From: an uncultured Lachnospiraceae bacterium
GTDB taxonomy: Bacteria > Bacillota > Clostridia > Lachnospirales > Lachnospiraceae
Direction of reading: 5' to 3'
NCBI GenBank assembly: GCA_947653315.1
Contig: CANTGP010000009.1
Span: 1 to 18,448 of the forward strand
DNA: 18,448 nucleotides
Numbering within the stretch: position 1 is the first letter of the stretch; every line of letters starts with the position of its first letter. The notes below the pieces were generated by a model. That model saw only the letters and a list, made by a program, of their open reading frames with translations. It did no database searches and had not been told where the DNA came from. Shown piece after piece: positions 7,664 to 16,227 of this stretch. Both the position numbers and the translations under genes were made by a program.

Positions 7664-8875
7664 ATGAAGCAGAATGTGTATACCGTGGCACAAGTGAATG
7701 CATATATTAAGAATATGTTTGCGCAGGATTTTATGCTGCAGTCACTTTTCGTGAAAGGGGAAGTGAGCAACTGCAAATACCATTCCTCAGGACATATTTA
7801 TTTTACGTTAAAGGATGAGAAAGGAACGATTTCCTGTGTGATGTTTGCAGGGAACCGTTCCGGTCTTGCTTTTCGGATGCAGGAGGGGCAGCAGGTTGTC
7901 GTAGGCGGAACGGTGGACGTCTATGAAAGGGACGGGAAATATCAGTTATATGCAAAGCAGATCGTGCTGGACGGGGCAGGGCTTTTGTATGAGCGGTATG
8001 AACAGCTTAAGAAGGAATTGGAAGAACGGGGAATGTTTGATGCTTTCTATAAGCAGCCGGTTCCGAAATATATCCGTACACTGGGGGTGGTGACCGCGGC
8101 AACGGGCGCGGCAGTGAGGGATATTATCAACATTGCGTCCAGAAGGAATCCTTATGTACAGATTATTTTATATCCTGCCGTCGTGCAGGGGGATGCGGCA
8201 GCTCCTTCCATCGTAAGAGGAATCCGTACACTGGAACGGTATGGCGTGGATGTCATGATCGTAGGGCGCGGAGGCGGCTCCATCGAAGACTTGTGGGCGT
8301 TTAACGAGGAAGCGGTGGCGCAGGCAATTTTTGACTGCCGGGTTCCGGTGATTTCCGCAGTGGGTCATGAAACGGATACGACGATTGCGGATTATGTGGC
8401 GGATTTGCGTGCCCCTACCCCTTCGGCAGCGGCGGAATTGGCAGTGTATGAGTATGCCAAGCTGCAGGAGGAAATGGAAAACTGCCGGTATACGATGGAA
8501 CGGTTGCTTGGAAATAAGATAAGCCTGTACCGGGACAGGCTGGAGAATTACGGATGGAAGCTGCGCTATTTAAGTCCGGCAGGCAGAATCCGGGAAAAGC
8601 GGACTTATGCCATGAAGCTGGAAGAACGGATGGAAAATGCCATGAAGGCGCTCCTAATGGAAAAGCGGCATAAACTGGAAGTTTATATTGAACGGGTGAA
8701 AGGGCTGTCGCCCTTGGACAAGCTCAATCAGGGATTTTCCTATGTGGCGGATGCGGAAGGGAAGACCGTGAACGATATCAATCAGGTGGAAGCAGGGAGC
8801 CTTTTGGATATCCATGTCAGGAACGGACTGATTCGGGCGGAGGCGGTGGCTAAGGAGCGCGTGGAGTGGCAGTAG
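7664..8875 (+). CDS. xseA: Exodeoxyribonuclease VII large subunit
   Basis: XseA is the catalytic large subunit of exonuclease VII, which degrades single-stranded DNA in either direction. From the ATG at 7664 the product is 403 residues. An N-terminal OB-fold (about 5-100) contains VKGEVSNCKYHSSGHIYFTL. The nuclease domain has TLGVVTAATGAAVRDI (139-154), VGRGGGSIEDLWAFNEEAVA (200-219) and ISAVGHETDTTIADYVADLR (230-249), then RAPTPSAAAELA. A helical coiled region follows, ending in GFSYVADAEG. The family usually reads TSPTGAA where this protein has TAATGAA; the conserved Asp153 is kept. Start choice is uncertain: the ATG at 7652 has AGGGGG only one base away, and a TTG at 7610 would add residues unlike the family. 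The frame overlaps neither neighbour from 7664. Confidence 0.94.
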   Translation: MKQNVYTVAQVNAYIKNMFAQDFMLQSLFVKGEVSNCKYHSSGHIYFTLKDEKGTISCVMFAGNRSGLAFRMQEGQQVVVGGTVDVYERDGKYQLYAKQIVLDGAGLLYERYEQLKKELEERGMFDAFYKQPVPKYIRTLGVVTAATGAAVRDIINIASRRNPYVQIILYPAVVQGDAAAPSIVRGIRTLERYGVDVMIVGRGGGSIEDLWAFNEEAVAQAIFDCRVPVISAVGHETDTTIADYVADLRAPTPSAAAELAVYEYAKLQEEMENCRYTMERLLGNKISLYRDRLENYGWKLRYLSPAGRIREKRTYAMKLEERMENAMKALLMEKRHKLEVYIERVKGLSPLDKLNQGFSYVADAEGKTVNDINQVEAGSLLDIHVRNGLIRAEAVAKERVEWQ

Positions 8876-8930
8876 CAGGTATGCGGACCCGCGCACAAAC
8901 GGATTCATGCGGATGGGAAGGATGATGGAA

Positions 8931-9245
8931 ATGCAGGCAGAAATCGAAATAGAAACAGACAGAGAAACAGGCATAGAAATCGATATAGAAACAGAAAATG
9001 AAATAGAAACAGAAAATGAAACAGAAACAGAAAATCAGACAGGCCGGGAACCAACCCTGGAAGAATCCTTTGAAGAACTGGAGGAGATGATATCCAGGCT
9101 GGAAGCCGAGGACATCACGCTGGAGGAGTCTTTCCGGGTGTACCGGAAAGGAATGGAAATACTGAAAGACTGTAACGACAGGATTGATCTTGTGGAAAAG
9201 AAAGTGCTGAAAATTAATGAGGATGGACAGACGGATGAATTTTAA
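8931..9245 (+). CDS. xseB: Exodeoxyribonuclease VII small subunit with repeat-rich N-terminus
   Basis: XseB is the small helical subunit that binds XseA. The conserved family core is the C-terminal part, from PTLEESFEELEEMISRLEAE through DITLEESFRVYRKGMEILKD to LVEKKVLKINEDG, about 65 residues. Ahead of it lies an acidic extension built of EIETEN-type repeats, so the protein (104 residues from the ATG at 8931) is longer than the usual 70-80. The start at 8931 is favoured because GGAAGG (8916-8921) lies nine bases upstream; ATGs at 8907, 8913, 8922 and 8925 are in frame and possible. An internal start nearer the core is not obvious. The gene overlaps ispA by 11 bases, which suggests translational coupling. 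Confidence 0.9.
   Translation: MQAEIEIETDRETGIEIDIETENEIETENETETENQTGREPTLEESFEELEEMISRLEAEDITLEESFRVYRKGMEILKDCNDRIDLVEKKVLKINEDGQTDEF
8982..9035 (+). repeat. 18-bp in-frame tandem repeat in xseB
   Basis: Three 18-base units (8982-8999, 9000-9017, 9018-9035) encode DIETEN, EIETEN and ETETEN. Looser GAAATA/GAAACA hexamers extend upstream to about 8940. The strand is almost pure purine apart from single T or C bases. Confidence 0.85.
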
Positions 9246-10155
9246 GGAAGAACTGGCGGCAAGGACGGCGCAGGTGGAAACCGTAATTAAAAAATACCTT
9301 CCGGAAGAAAAGGGATACCAAAAAACGGTGGTGGAAGCCATGAATTACAGTATATTGGCAGGCGGAAAGCGGCTGCGCCCGATGCTGATGCAGGAGACCT
9401 TCCGCCTGTTTGGCGGATCGGGCGAAGTAGTGGAACCTTTTATGGCCGCACTGGAAATGGTGCATACCTATTCGCTGGTACATGACGATCTTCCCTGTAT
9501 GGATAACGATGAATACCGGAGGGGGAAAAAGACCACCCATGTGGTATACGGCGAGGGCATGGCGGTGTTGGCGGGCGACGGGCTGTTAAACTACGCGTTT
9601 GAAACGGCAGTGAAAGCCTTCGGGACCGCAGACGGTATGCAGGCTCCTGACAGGGTGGCAAGAGCTCTTGGCGTGTTTGCCGGGAAAGCGGGTATTTACG
9701 GAATGATCGGCGGGCAGACGGCGGATATCGAAGCGGAAGACCGGGAGATGAAAGGGTGCCCGGTGACGGAAGACGGGCTTCTTTTCATCCATGAGCATAA
9801 AACGGCGGCGTTAATCCAAAGCGCCATGATGACCGGTGCCATACTGGCAGGGGCGGACGGGGAGGCAGTCCGCCAAATGGAAAAATGCGCTTATAACATC
9901 GGCATTGCCTTCCAAATCCAGGACGACATCCTGGATGTTACCGGAAGTTTGGAAGTGCTCGGAAAAGCGGTGGGAAGCGATGCGAAGAACCATAAGACCA
10001 CTTATGTTACGTTAAAGGGTATGGAACAGGCAAAACGGGACGTGGAAAGGCTTTCCGGGGAAGCCGTTTCCATTTTGGCTTCTTTTTCTTTACGTTCTTT
10101 GCGGAATGAGTTCCTGGAAGAACTGGTCCTTCAATTAGTGGGCAGGGAAAAATAA
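9235..10155 (+). CDS. ispA: Farnesyl diphosphate synthase-type polyprenyl synthase
   Basis: This enzyme condenses isopentenyl diphosphate with allylic diphosphates, probably to farnesyl diphosphate (C15). From the ATG at 9235 it has 306 residues. Visible are GGKRLRPM (43-50), the first aspartate-rich motif DDLPCMD (84-90) with a Tyr five residues upstream (typical of bacterial short-chain synthases), RRGKKTTH (95-102), the GGQTADIEAE block (159-168), HKTAALI (188-194) and the second aspartate-rich motif QIQDDILDVTG (228-238). The product length is inferred from the motif and could be C10-C15. ATGs at 9217 and 9223 are alternatives, but the family begins near MNFKEEL and GGATGG precedes 9235 by eight bases. 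It overlaps xseB and stands before dxs, pairing two isoprenoid genes. Confidence 0.93.
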   Translation: MNFKEELAARTAQVETVIKKYLPEEKGYQKTVVEAMNYSILAGGKRLRPMLMQETFRLFGGSGEVVEPFMAALEMVHTYSLVHDDLPCMDNDEYRRGKKTTHVVYGEGMAVLAGDGLLNYAFETAVKAFGTADGMQAPDRVARALGVFAGKAGIYGMIGGQTADIEAEDREMKGCPVTEDGLLFIHEHKTAALIQSAMMTGAILAGADGEAVRQMEKCAYNIGIAFQIQDDILDVTGSLEVLGKAVGSDAKNHKTTYVTLKGMEQAKRDVERLSGEAVSILASFSLRSLRNEFLEELVLQLVGREK

Positions 10156-10175
10156 TGGCGGGCAGGGAAAAATAA
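10140..10175 (+). repeat. Tandem 20-bp duplication over the ispA stop codon
   Basis: GGGCAGGGAAAAATAA occurs at 10140-10155 and again at 10160-10175, a period of 20 bases. The first copy contains the ispA stop codon; the second is noncoding. It looks like a small recent duplication in the ispA-dxs gap. Confidence 0.85.
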
Positions 10176-10237
10176 GCCGGAAAGACTCATCCGGAAGGGC
10201 GTGCGGTTACGGAAAACAGGAAAAAGAGGGTATGGAT

Positions 10238-12100
10238 ATGCTACTGGACAGTATTTCGCAGGTAAACGATATCAAAAATATCAGGGAAGAAGATTATGAG
10301 GCGCTGGCAGGGGAAATCCGGCAGTTTTTAATTGAAAAAATCAGCGTGACGGGCGGGCATCTCGGCTCCAATCTGGGGGCGGTGGAGCTTACCATGGCGC
10401 TGCATTTGGCGCTGAATCTCCCGGAAGACAAAATCATATGGGATGTGGGGCACCAGTCCTATACCCATAAGTTACTGACCGGACGGCGGGACGGGTTTGA
10501 GACGCTGCGCAAGTACGGCGGCATGAGCGGCTTTCCCAAACGCAAGGAAAGCAACTGCGATGCCTTTGACACCGGCCACAGTTCCACATCCATATCGGCG
10601 GGGCTGGGATTGGTAAAGGCGCGGGATTTAAAAGGGGAAAAGCATACGGTGGTATCGGTCATCGGCGACGGCTCCCTGACCGGCGGAATGGCGTATGAGG
10701 CATTAAACAATGCGGCAAGGCTGGATACCAATTTTATCATCGTATTAAACGACAACAACATGTCCATCTCGGAAAACGTGGGCGGTGTATCCAAATACCT
10801 CAATAACATCCGGACGGCGGACCGTTACCTGGGATTGCGGGACGGGGTATACAATACGTTGAAGGATATGCCGAAATACGGCGACCAGATGGTAAAGTTC
10901 ATCCGCCGTGCCAAGAACAGCTTTAAACAGTTGGTCATTCCGGGTATGATGTTCGAGGATATGGGCATCACTTATTTGGGACCGGTGGACGGGCATGATA
11001 TTCCGCATTTAATCCGTGTGCTGCAGGAAGCCAAAAGGGTGAAAAAAGCGGTAATCGTGCATGTCCTGACGCAAAAGGGGAAAGGCTATGTGCCGGCGGA
11101 ACGGCATCCGGCGAGGTTCCATGGGGCGGAACCTTTTGAAATCGAAACGGGCCTGCCTGCCCATCCGCGGACGAAGGCAAATTACACGGATATTTTTTCC
11201 ACGGTTATGACGAAGCTGGGGCAGCGGGATGAAAAAGTGGTGGCGATTACGGCGGCAATGCCGGACGGCACAGGGTTAAAACGGTTCCATAACATGTATC
11301 CCGACCGTTTTTTTGACGTGGGGATTGCGGAAGAACATGCCGTGACGTTTGCGGCGGGGCTGGCGGCCGGCGGCATGAAACCGATTGTGGCGGTATATTC
11401 CTCTTTTCTGCAAAGGGCGTATGACCAGATTTTGCACGATGTCTGTATCCAAAACCTTCCGGTGGTGTTTGCCATTGACAGGGCGGGACTGGTGGGGAGC
11501 GACGGGGAAACCCACCAGGGAATCTTCGACCTGTCCTATTTGTCTTCCATTCCGAATATGCATATCATGGCGCCGAAAAATAAGTGGGAGCTTTCCGATA
11601 TGATTAAGTATGCCGTGGATTTCGGGGCCCCCATTGCGGTGCGGTATCCGAGGGGGGAGGCTTACGACGGGCTAAAGGAATTCCGGCTCCCCATCGAATA
11701 CGGGAAAAGCGAATGGATTTACGAGGAAGAAGATATCTGCCTGCTGGCGGTAGGCAGCATGGTCCGGGTGGCGGAACAGGTGCGCAGGGAATTAAAGGAA
11801 AGGGGTTATTCCTGTTCGTTAATCAATGCGCGGTTTGTGAAACCCATCGATGAGGAAACGGTAATGGAAGCGCGGGCGGTACATAAACTGCTGGTAACGA
11901 TGGAGGAAAACGTGGCAAGCGGCGGTTACGGCGAAAAAGTAAGGGAATTTCTGGACCGCACGGGCGGCGGGAGGCTGCTTTCCATTACGGTTCCCGACGA
12001 GTATGTGGAACACGGAAACGTGGAGCTTTTGAAGCAGGAAATCGGGATGGACGCGGATAGTGTGGTGAAACGGGTAATTACGGAATACTGTGCGCTGTAA
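10238..12100 (+). CDS. dxs: 1-deoxy-D-xylulose-5-phosphate synthase
   Basis: DXS joins pyruvate and glyceraldehyde 3-phosphate with thiamine diphosphate, the first step of the MEP isoprenoid pathway. From the ATG at 10238 it has 620 residues, the usual length. Motifs: SVTGGHLGSNLGAVELT (36-52), IWDVGHQSYTHKLLTGR (67-83), GHSSTSIS (113-120), the thiamine-diphosphate site VIGDGSLTGGMAYEALN (141-157) with LNDNNMSIS (170-178), the glutamate in GIAEEHAVTFAAGLA (362-376), and DRAGLVGSDGETHQG (414-428). The ATG at 10238 lies seven bases after AGAGGG, whereas the ATG at 10232 is only one base from it. It follows ispA by 82 bases, so precursor formation and prenyl-chain synthesis are encoded together. 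Confidence 0.97.
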   Translation: MLLDSISQVNDIKNIREEDYEALAGEIRQFLIEKISVTGGHLGSNLGAVELTMALHLALNLPEDKIIWDVGHQSYTHKLLTGRRDGFETLRKYGGMSGFPKRKESNCDAFDTGHSSTSISAGLGLVKARDLKGEKHTVVSVIGDGSLTGGMAYEALNNAARLDTNFIIVLNDNNMSISENVGGVSKYLNNIRTADRYLGLRDGVYNTLKDMPKYGDQMVKFIRRAKNSFKQLVIPGMMFEDMGITYLGPVDGHDIPHLIRVLQEAKRVKKAVIVHVLTQKGKGYVPAERHPARFHGAEPFEIETGLPAHPRTKANYTDIFSTVMTKLGQRDEKVVAITAAMPDGTGLKRFHNMYPDRFFDVGIAEEHAVTFAAGLAAGGMKPIVAVYSSFLQRAYDQILHDVCIQNLPVVFAIDRAGLVGSDGETHQGIFDLSYLSSIPNMHIMAPKNKWELSDMIKYAVDFGAPIAVRYPRGEAYDGLKEFRLPIEYGKSEWIYEEEDICLLAVGSMVRVAEQVRRELKERGYSCSLINARFVKPIDEETVMEARAVHKLLVTMEENVASGGYGEKVREFLDRTGGGRLLSITVPDEYVEHGNVELLKQEIGMDADSVVKRVITEYCAL

Positions 12101-12180
12101 GCGTTATCGTTATCCGTTTGCCGTTTTTCCGGGATGAAACAGGGATTGGATGCCTGCGTATGCGGGCGAAGGGAATCGGT

Positions 12181-13086
12181 ATGAAAGAACGTTTGGATGT
12201 GCTCCTGGTACAACAGGGATATGCCCCCTCAAGGGAAAAGGCGAAAGCGGTTATCATGGCGGGGAATGTGTTTGTGGACGGACAGCGGGAGGATAAGGCG
12301 GGGACGGCTTTTGACGGGACGAAAATCCGTTTGGAAGTCAAGGGCAGTCCTTTAAAATATGTAAGCAGGGGCGGACTTAAGCTGGAAAAGGCGGTCAGTT
12401 CCTTCGGGGTTGCTTTGAAGGATAAGGTGTGTATGGATATCGGCGCTTCCACCGGGGGCTTTACGGATTGTATGCTGCAGAACGGGGCGGCGAAGGTGTA
12501 TGCGGTGGATGTGGGATACGGGCAGTTGGATTGGAAGCTGCGGACGGATGAACGGGTGGTCTGCATGGAAAAGACGAATTTCCGTTATATGCAGCCCGGA
12601 GACATTGCGGACCGGCCGGATTTCGCTTCCGTGGACGTTTCTTTTATTTCCCTGACCAAAATACTCATACCGGCAAGAAACCTGCTGGCTCCGGACGGTG
12701 AAATGGTATGCCTGATTAAGCCGCAGTTTGAGGCAGGAAAAGAGAACGTGGGGAAAAAAGGCGTGGTACGGGAACCGGCAGTCCACAGGGAGGTTATCGG
12801 TAAGGTGACGGATTATGCGGACGAGGTAGGATTTGACGTATGCGGGCTGGATTTCTCTCCCATTCAGGGACCGGAAGGGAACATTGAATATTTGGTGTAT
12901 TTGAAAAAACGCGGGGAAATACCGGAAGAAATCCTGGCCATTACGGAGGCGGAGGCCGAGAAGCGGTTGAGGGAAACCCGGTTAAACGGCAGCGGCCGGT
13001 CGCAGGAAGAAGGGATGCGGCTGCTCGCCATCCAAACGGTGGAGAAAGCACATGAAGCATTTTTATGTAATCACAAACGGGCATAA
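12181..13086 (+). CDS. tlyA: TlyA family S4-domain rRNA 2'-O-methyltransferase / hemolysin-like
   Basis: TlyA proteins combine an S4 RNA-binding domain with an FtsJ-like methyltransferase; in mycobacteria they methylate 16S and 23S rRNA 2'-hydroxyls, and the older label is hemolysin. The 301 residues start with the S4 domain (about 3-60: ERLDVLLVQQGYAPSREKAK then GNVFVDG), followed by KYVSRGGLKLEKA (59-71) and the methyltransferase domain. The SAM-binding motif is DIGASTGGFTDCMLQNGA (86-103), with DVGYGQLDWKLR (110-121), DVSFISL (152-158) and LIKPQFEAGKENVGKKGVVR (178-197). The C-terminus runs about 30 residues past the usual end because the frame continues 35 bases into nadK. The ATG at 12181 follows AAGGGA by six bases; the frame is open upstream to a TTG at 12118, which is unlikely as start. 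Confidence 0.93.
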   Translation: MKERLDVLLVQQGYAPSREKAKAVIMAGNVFVDGQREDKAGTAFDGTKIRLEVKGSPLKYVSRGGLKLEKAVSSFGVALKDKVCMDIGASTGGFTDCMLQNGAAKVYAVDVGYGQLDWKLRTDERVVCMEKTNFRYMQPGDIADRPDFASVDVSFISLTKILIPARNLLAPDGEMVCLIKPQFEAGKENVGKKGVVREPAVHREVIGKVTDYADEVGFDVCGLDFSPIQGPEGNIEYLVYLKKRGEIPEEILAITEAEAEKRLRETRLNGSGRSQEEGMRLLAIQTVEKAHEAFLCNHKRA

Positions 13087-13942
13087 AGACCGTGACTTGG
13101 GGAAAACCAATTACATCAGGCAGTATTTGGAAGAACGGAGCCAAAAATGTACGGTACAGGTGCAGGGAACGGGGGAGCGGCATTACACGGATTCTGCCAA
13201 GATTCCCTGGGATGTGGACTGCATCCTGGTCCTTGGGGGGGACGGGACGATGCTGGAAGCGGCGAGGGATACCGTAAACAGGGATATTCCTTTGCTGGGA
13301 ATCAACCTTGGGACGCTGGGATATATGGCGGAAGTGGAGGAAAACGGGCTGGATGCCGCATTGGACCGGCTGATGGAAGGCCGGTATGAAGTGGAACAGC
13401 GGATGATGCTGACCGGACGGGTGGTGCGCGGCAGTTACCACCGCAGGCTGCATGAGGAAAGGGGAATCTGTCAGACGGAAATAGAGGAATCCTATGCGTT
13501 GAATGACATTGCGGTGACAAGGAGCGGTTCTTTGCAGATTATCCGGTTCCAGATTTATGTAAACGGGCAGTTTTTGAACGAATATCATGCGGACGGGGTA
13601 ATCGTTGCAACGCCGACGGGTTCCACCGGTTATAACCTCTCGGCGGGCGGCCCCATTGTGGAGCCAAAGGCGGAACTGATCCTGATGACCCCCATTTGTC
13701 CCCATACGTTAAATACCAGAAGCATCATACTTTCCCCCAACGACCGGGTGGAACTGCAGATCGGGGAAGGACGGGAGGGAAGTATCCAGCAGGTGGAAGT
13801 GAATTTTGACGGAAGCAGGACGTTGACGCTGTATACCGGCGATAAAGTGGAAATCGAAAAAGCGGTCATGACGACGGGAATCGTAAAACTGAACCGGGTC
13901 AGCTTTTTGGAGGTCCTACATAAAAAAATGAGCGAAACATAG
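13052..13942 (+). CDS. nadK: NAD kinase
   Basis: NAD kinase phosphorylates NAD to NADP. The 296-residue cytosolic protein has the diagnostic GGDGT at 62-66 in DCILVLGGDGTMLEAAR, INLGTLGYMAEVE (about 84-96), ALNDIAVTR (about 148-156) and the nucleotide-binding ADGVIVATPTGSTGYNLSAG followed by GPIVEP (about 180-205). A PHTLNTRSIILSP motif follows. An arginine-rich segment of about 20 residues (near 124-143) before ALNDIAV seems longer than in many relatives. The ATG at 13052 lies within the tlyA 3' end (35-base overlap) and follows GGTGGAG by about seven bases, so translational coupling with tlyA is likely. Confidence 0.96.
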   Translation: MKHFYVITNGHKDRDLGKTNYIRQYLEERSQKCTVQVQGTGERHYTDSAKIPWDVDCILVLGGDGTMLEAARDTVNRDIPLLGINLGTLGYMAEVEENGLDAALDRLMEGRYEVEQRMMLTGRVVRGSYHRRLHEERGICQTEIEESYALNDIAVTRSGSLQIIRFQIYVNGQFLNEYHADGVIVATPTGSTGYNLSAGGPIVEPKAELILMTPICPHTLNTRSIILSPNDRVELQIGEGREGSIQQVEVNFDGSRTLTLYTGDKVEIEKAVMTTGIVKLNRVSFLEVLHKKMSET

Positions 13943-14003
13943 AGCGGGTAAAAAAGCATTCCGTAAATCGTGGGGAAAGATTGCGGGATGCGGGGGTATC
14001 GGT

Positions 14004-14456
14004 ATGAAAAAAGGAAGGCATGGAAAGATTGCGGAACTGATAGAAAAATATGACATCGAGACACAGGACGAGCTGGCGGAACGTTTGCGGGATGCGGGGT
14101 TTCAGGTGACGCAGGCGACGGTGTCGAGGGATATCAGGGAATTGAAACTTTCGAAAATCCCAACCGGAAGCGGGAAGCAGAAATATGTGGTTTTTAAACA
14201 GGATGACCGCCATTTGGGGGAAAAATACATCCGTGTGTTAAGGGACGGTTTTGTATCCATGGACATGGCGCAGAATATCCTGGTGATTAAGACCGTGTCC
14301 GGTATGGCGATGGCGGTGGCGGCGGCGGTGGATGCCATGAAGATGAGGGAAATCGTCGGCTCCATTGCAGGGGACGATACCATTATGATGGCGGTACGGA
14401 CCGTGGAAGACACGAAGACTGTCATGGAAAAAATCCAAAAAATGTTGGAATTATAA
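14004..14456 (+). CDS. argR: Arginine repressor
   Basis: ArgR (AhrC) is a hexameric transcription factor that senses arginine and controls arginine biosynthesis and catabolism. The 150 residues show the winged-helix N-terminal domain (about 1-68) with AERLRDAGFQVTQATVSRDI (25-44) and REL(K)LSKIP, and the C-terminal oligomerisation and arginine-binding domain (about 80-150) with VIKTVSGMAMAVAAAVD (94-110) and GSIAGDDTIMMAVR (119-132), including the Asp pair at 124-125. Length is standard. The ATG at 14004 follows GGGGG by about eight bases. Its place between nadK and recN matches many Firmicutes, where it appears to be a passenger of the cluster. I see no obvious ARG-box pair upstream, though AT-rich ARG boxes are hard to call by eye. 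Confidence 0.96.
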   Translation: MKKGRHGKIAELIEKYDIETQDELAERLRDAGFQVTQATVSRDIRELKLSKIPTGSGKQKYVVFKQDDRHLGEKYIRVLRDGFVSMDMAQNILVIKTVSGMAMAVAAAVDAMKMREIVGSIAGDDTIMMAVRTVEDTKTVMEKIQKMLEL

Positions 14457-14495
14457 AAGGATCCTGTTTAGAAAATAATAAGGAAGAAACCGCGG

Positions 14496-14525
14496 TGTGT
14501 AAAGCTCCGTGCCCGGAGAAACACA
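14496..14525 (+). promoter_or_regulatory. Hairpin in the recN leader just before the ribosome-binding site
   Basis: TGTGT (14496-14500) pairs with ACACA (14521-14525), and CTCCG (14505-14509) with CGGAG (14514-14518) around the loop TGCC. The recN Shine-Dalgarno AAGGAG (14527-14532) begins two bases after the stem. There is no T run, so it is not a classical terminator. Confidence 0.5.
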
Positions 14526-14541
14526 TAAGGAGTAAAGGAAG

Positions 14542-16227
14542 ATGTTGGAAAGTTTACACGTGAAAAATTTGGCATTGATCGATGAAGAAGAAGTGTGTTT
14601 TGGGGAAGGGTTAAATATCCTTTCAGGGGAAACGGGCGCCGGAAAGTCGGTTATCATAGGCTCCGTCAATCTTGCCCTGGGCGCTAAAGCGGACAAGGAA
14701 TTAATCCGTACCGGGGCGGAATATGCCCTGATCGAGCTGGTATTCCGCCTAGACGCAAAACAGGGGGAGAAGTTGAAAGCGATGGATTTTTTCCCGGAGG
14801 AAGACGGGACGTTTCTGATCCAAAGGAAAATCATGCCGACAAGGAGTGTCTGCAAGGTCTGCGGGGAAACGGTAGGGGCGAAGCAACTGCAGGATATTGC
14901 GGAAGTGCTGATTGCCATACACGGGCAGCATGAACACCAGACGTTGATGCAGAAAAAAAGGCACAGGGAAATTTTGGACGAGTTTGCGGGGAAAAAGGCG
15001 GCGGATGCGAAAAAAAAGGCGGCGGGGCTTTACCAGGAATATACGGCTCTGCTAAAGGAACTGGAAGAAAATGACAGCGACGGGGAAGCGAGGGAAAAGG
15101 AAGCGGCGTTACTCCGGTTTGAAATAAAGGAAATCGGGGAAGCCGGGCCGGTGGAAGGCGAGGATACGGAGCTGGAGCGGGAATACCGTAAAATGGTAAA
15201 CAGCCGTAAAATCAAGGAATCCGTCTATGCGGCTTACCGCCTGACCGGGTCGGAGGAAGGGGAAAGCGCAGGGGAAAATACCGGGCGCGCCCTGCGGGAA
15301 ATCCGCAGCGTATCCGCTTACGACGATTCTTTGGCGGATTTGGAAGCCATGCTGGAGGATATCGATAACCTGTTAAATGATTTTAACCGCCAAATGGCGG
15401 ATTATGTGGACAGCCTGGAATTTGACGAGGCGCAGTTCGTCCAAACGGAGAACCGTCTGAACCTGTTAAACCATTTAAAGTCAAAATATGGTAAAACCGT
15501 CGGAGAAGTGCTTGCATATAAGCAGCGCGGGGAAGAAAAACTAAATTTATTGGATAACTACGAAGTTTACCGGCAGCAGGCGGAAGAAAAGCTGGAAAAA
15601 GTAAAACGGGAGTTGGAGGATGCATGTAAAAAACTGTCGGCTATCCGTGCCAAATATGCCAAGGAGCTTGGAAACCGGTTAAAACAGGCGCTTTTGGAGC
15701 TGAATTTTGAGGACGTCCGGTTCGAAATCCAGGTGTGCCCCCGGCCGGGGCATTTTACGGCGGAAGGATATGACGATGTGGAATTTATGATTTCCACTAA
15801 TAAAGGGGAAGCGTTAAAACCGTTAAGCCATGTGGCGAGCGGCGGCGAGCTGTCGCGGATTATGCTGGCGTTTAAGACGGTTTTGGCGGATAAGGACGAG
15901 ATATCTTCCCTGATTTTTGATGAAATCGATACGGGAATCAGCGGGAAGACGGCTTGGAAGGTTTCCGAAAAACTGGGAATTTTAGGAAAGAACCACCAGA
16001 TTATCTGCATTACGCATTTACCGCAGATTGCGGCAATGTCGGATACCCATTTCCTGATTGAGAAGGGAGCAAAAGGCGGGCGGACCGCCACCACCATACG
16101 TAAGATTACGGAGGAAGAAAGTTTAAGGGAGCTGGCGCGGATGCTGGGAGGCGCCGGGATTACGGAAGCCGCGTTGGAAAACGCAAAAGAAATGAAAGAA
16201 TTGGCAAGAAATACAAAACATAACTAA
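14542..16227 (+). CDS. recN: DNA repair protein RecN
   Basis: RecN is an SMC-like ATPase that acts early in double-strand-break repair. The 561 residues fit the family (about 550-580). The N-terminal half-domain has Walker A GETGAGKS (29-36) within NILSGETGAGKSVIIGSVNL. Two coiled-coil arms follow (about 150-215 and 320-385). The C-terminal half has the ABC signature HVASGGELSRIMLAFK (about 430-445), Walker B SSLIFDEIDTGISG (455-468) and the switch region QIICITHLPQIAAMSDTHF. The ATG at 14542 follows AAGGAG by nine bases. No SOS box is evident in the 85-base gap after argR. spoIVB follows after a short gap carrying a sigma-G-like promoter element. Confidence 0.97.
   Translation: MLESLHVKNLALIDEEEVCFGEGLNILSGETGAGKSVIIGSVNLALGAKADKELIRTGAEYALIELVFRLDAKQGEKLKAMDFFPEEDGTFLIQRKIMPTRSVCKVCGETVGAKQLQDIAEVLIAIHGQHEHQTLMQKKRHREILDEFAGKKAADAKKKAAGLYQEYTALLKELEENDSDGEAREKEAALLRFEIKEIGEAGPVEGEDTELEREYRKMVNSRKIKESVYAAYRLTGSEEGESAGENTGRALREIRSVSAYDDSLADLEAMLEDIDNLLNDFNRQMADYVDSLEFDEAQFVQTENRLNLLNHLKSKYGKTVGEVLAYKQRGEEKLNLLDNYEVYRQQAEEKLEKVKRELEDACKKLSAIRAKYAKELGNRLKQALLELNFEDVRFEIQVCPRPGHFTAEGYDDVEFMISTNKGEALKPLSHVASGGELSRIMLAFKTVLADKDEISSLIFDEIDTGISGKTAWKVSEKLGILGKNHQIICITHLPQIAAMSDTHFLIEKGAKGGRTATTIRKITEEESLRELARMLGGAGITEAALENAKEMKELARNTKHN

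Noticed and set aside
12941..13705. 254-codon minus-strand open frame opposite tlyA/nadK
   Set aside because: Both + strand genes are unmistakable; the reverse product has no recognisable motif.
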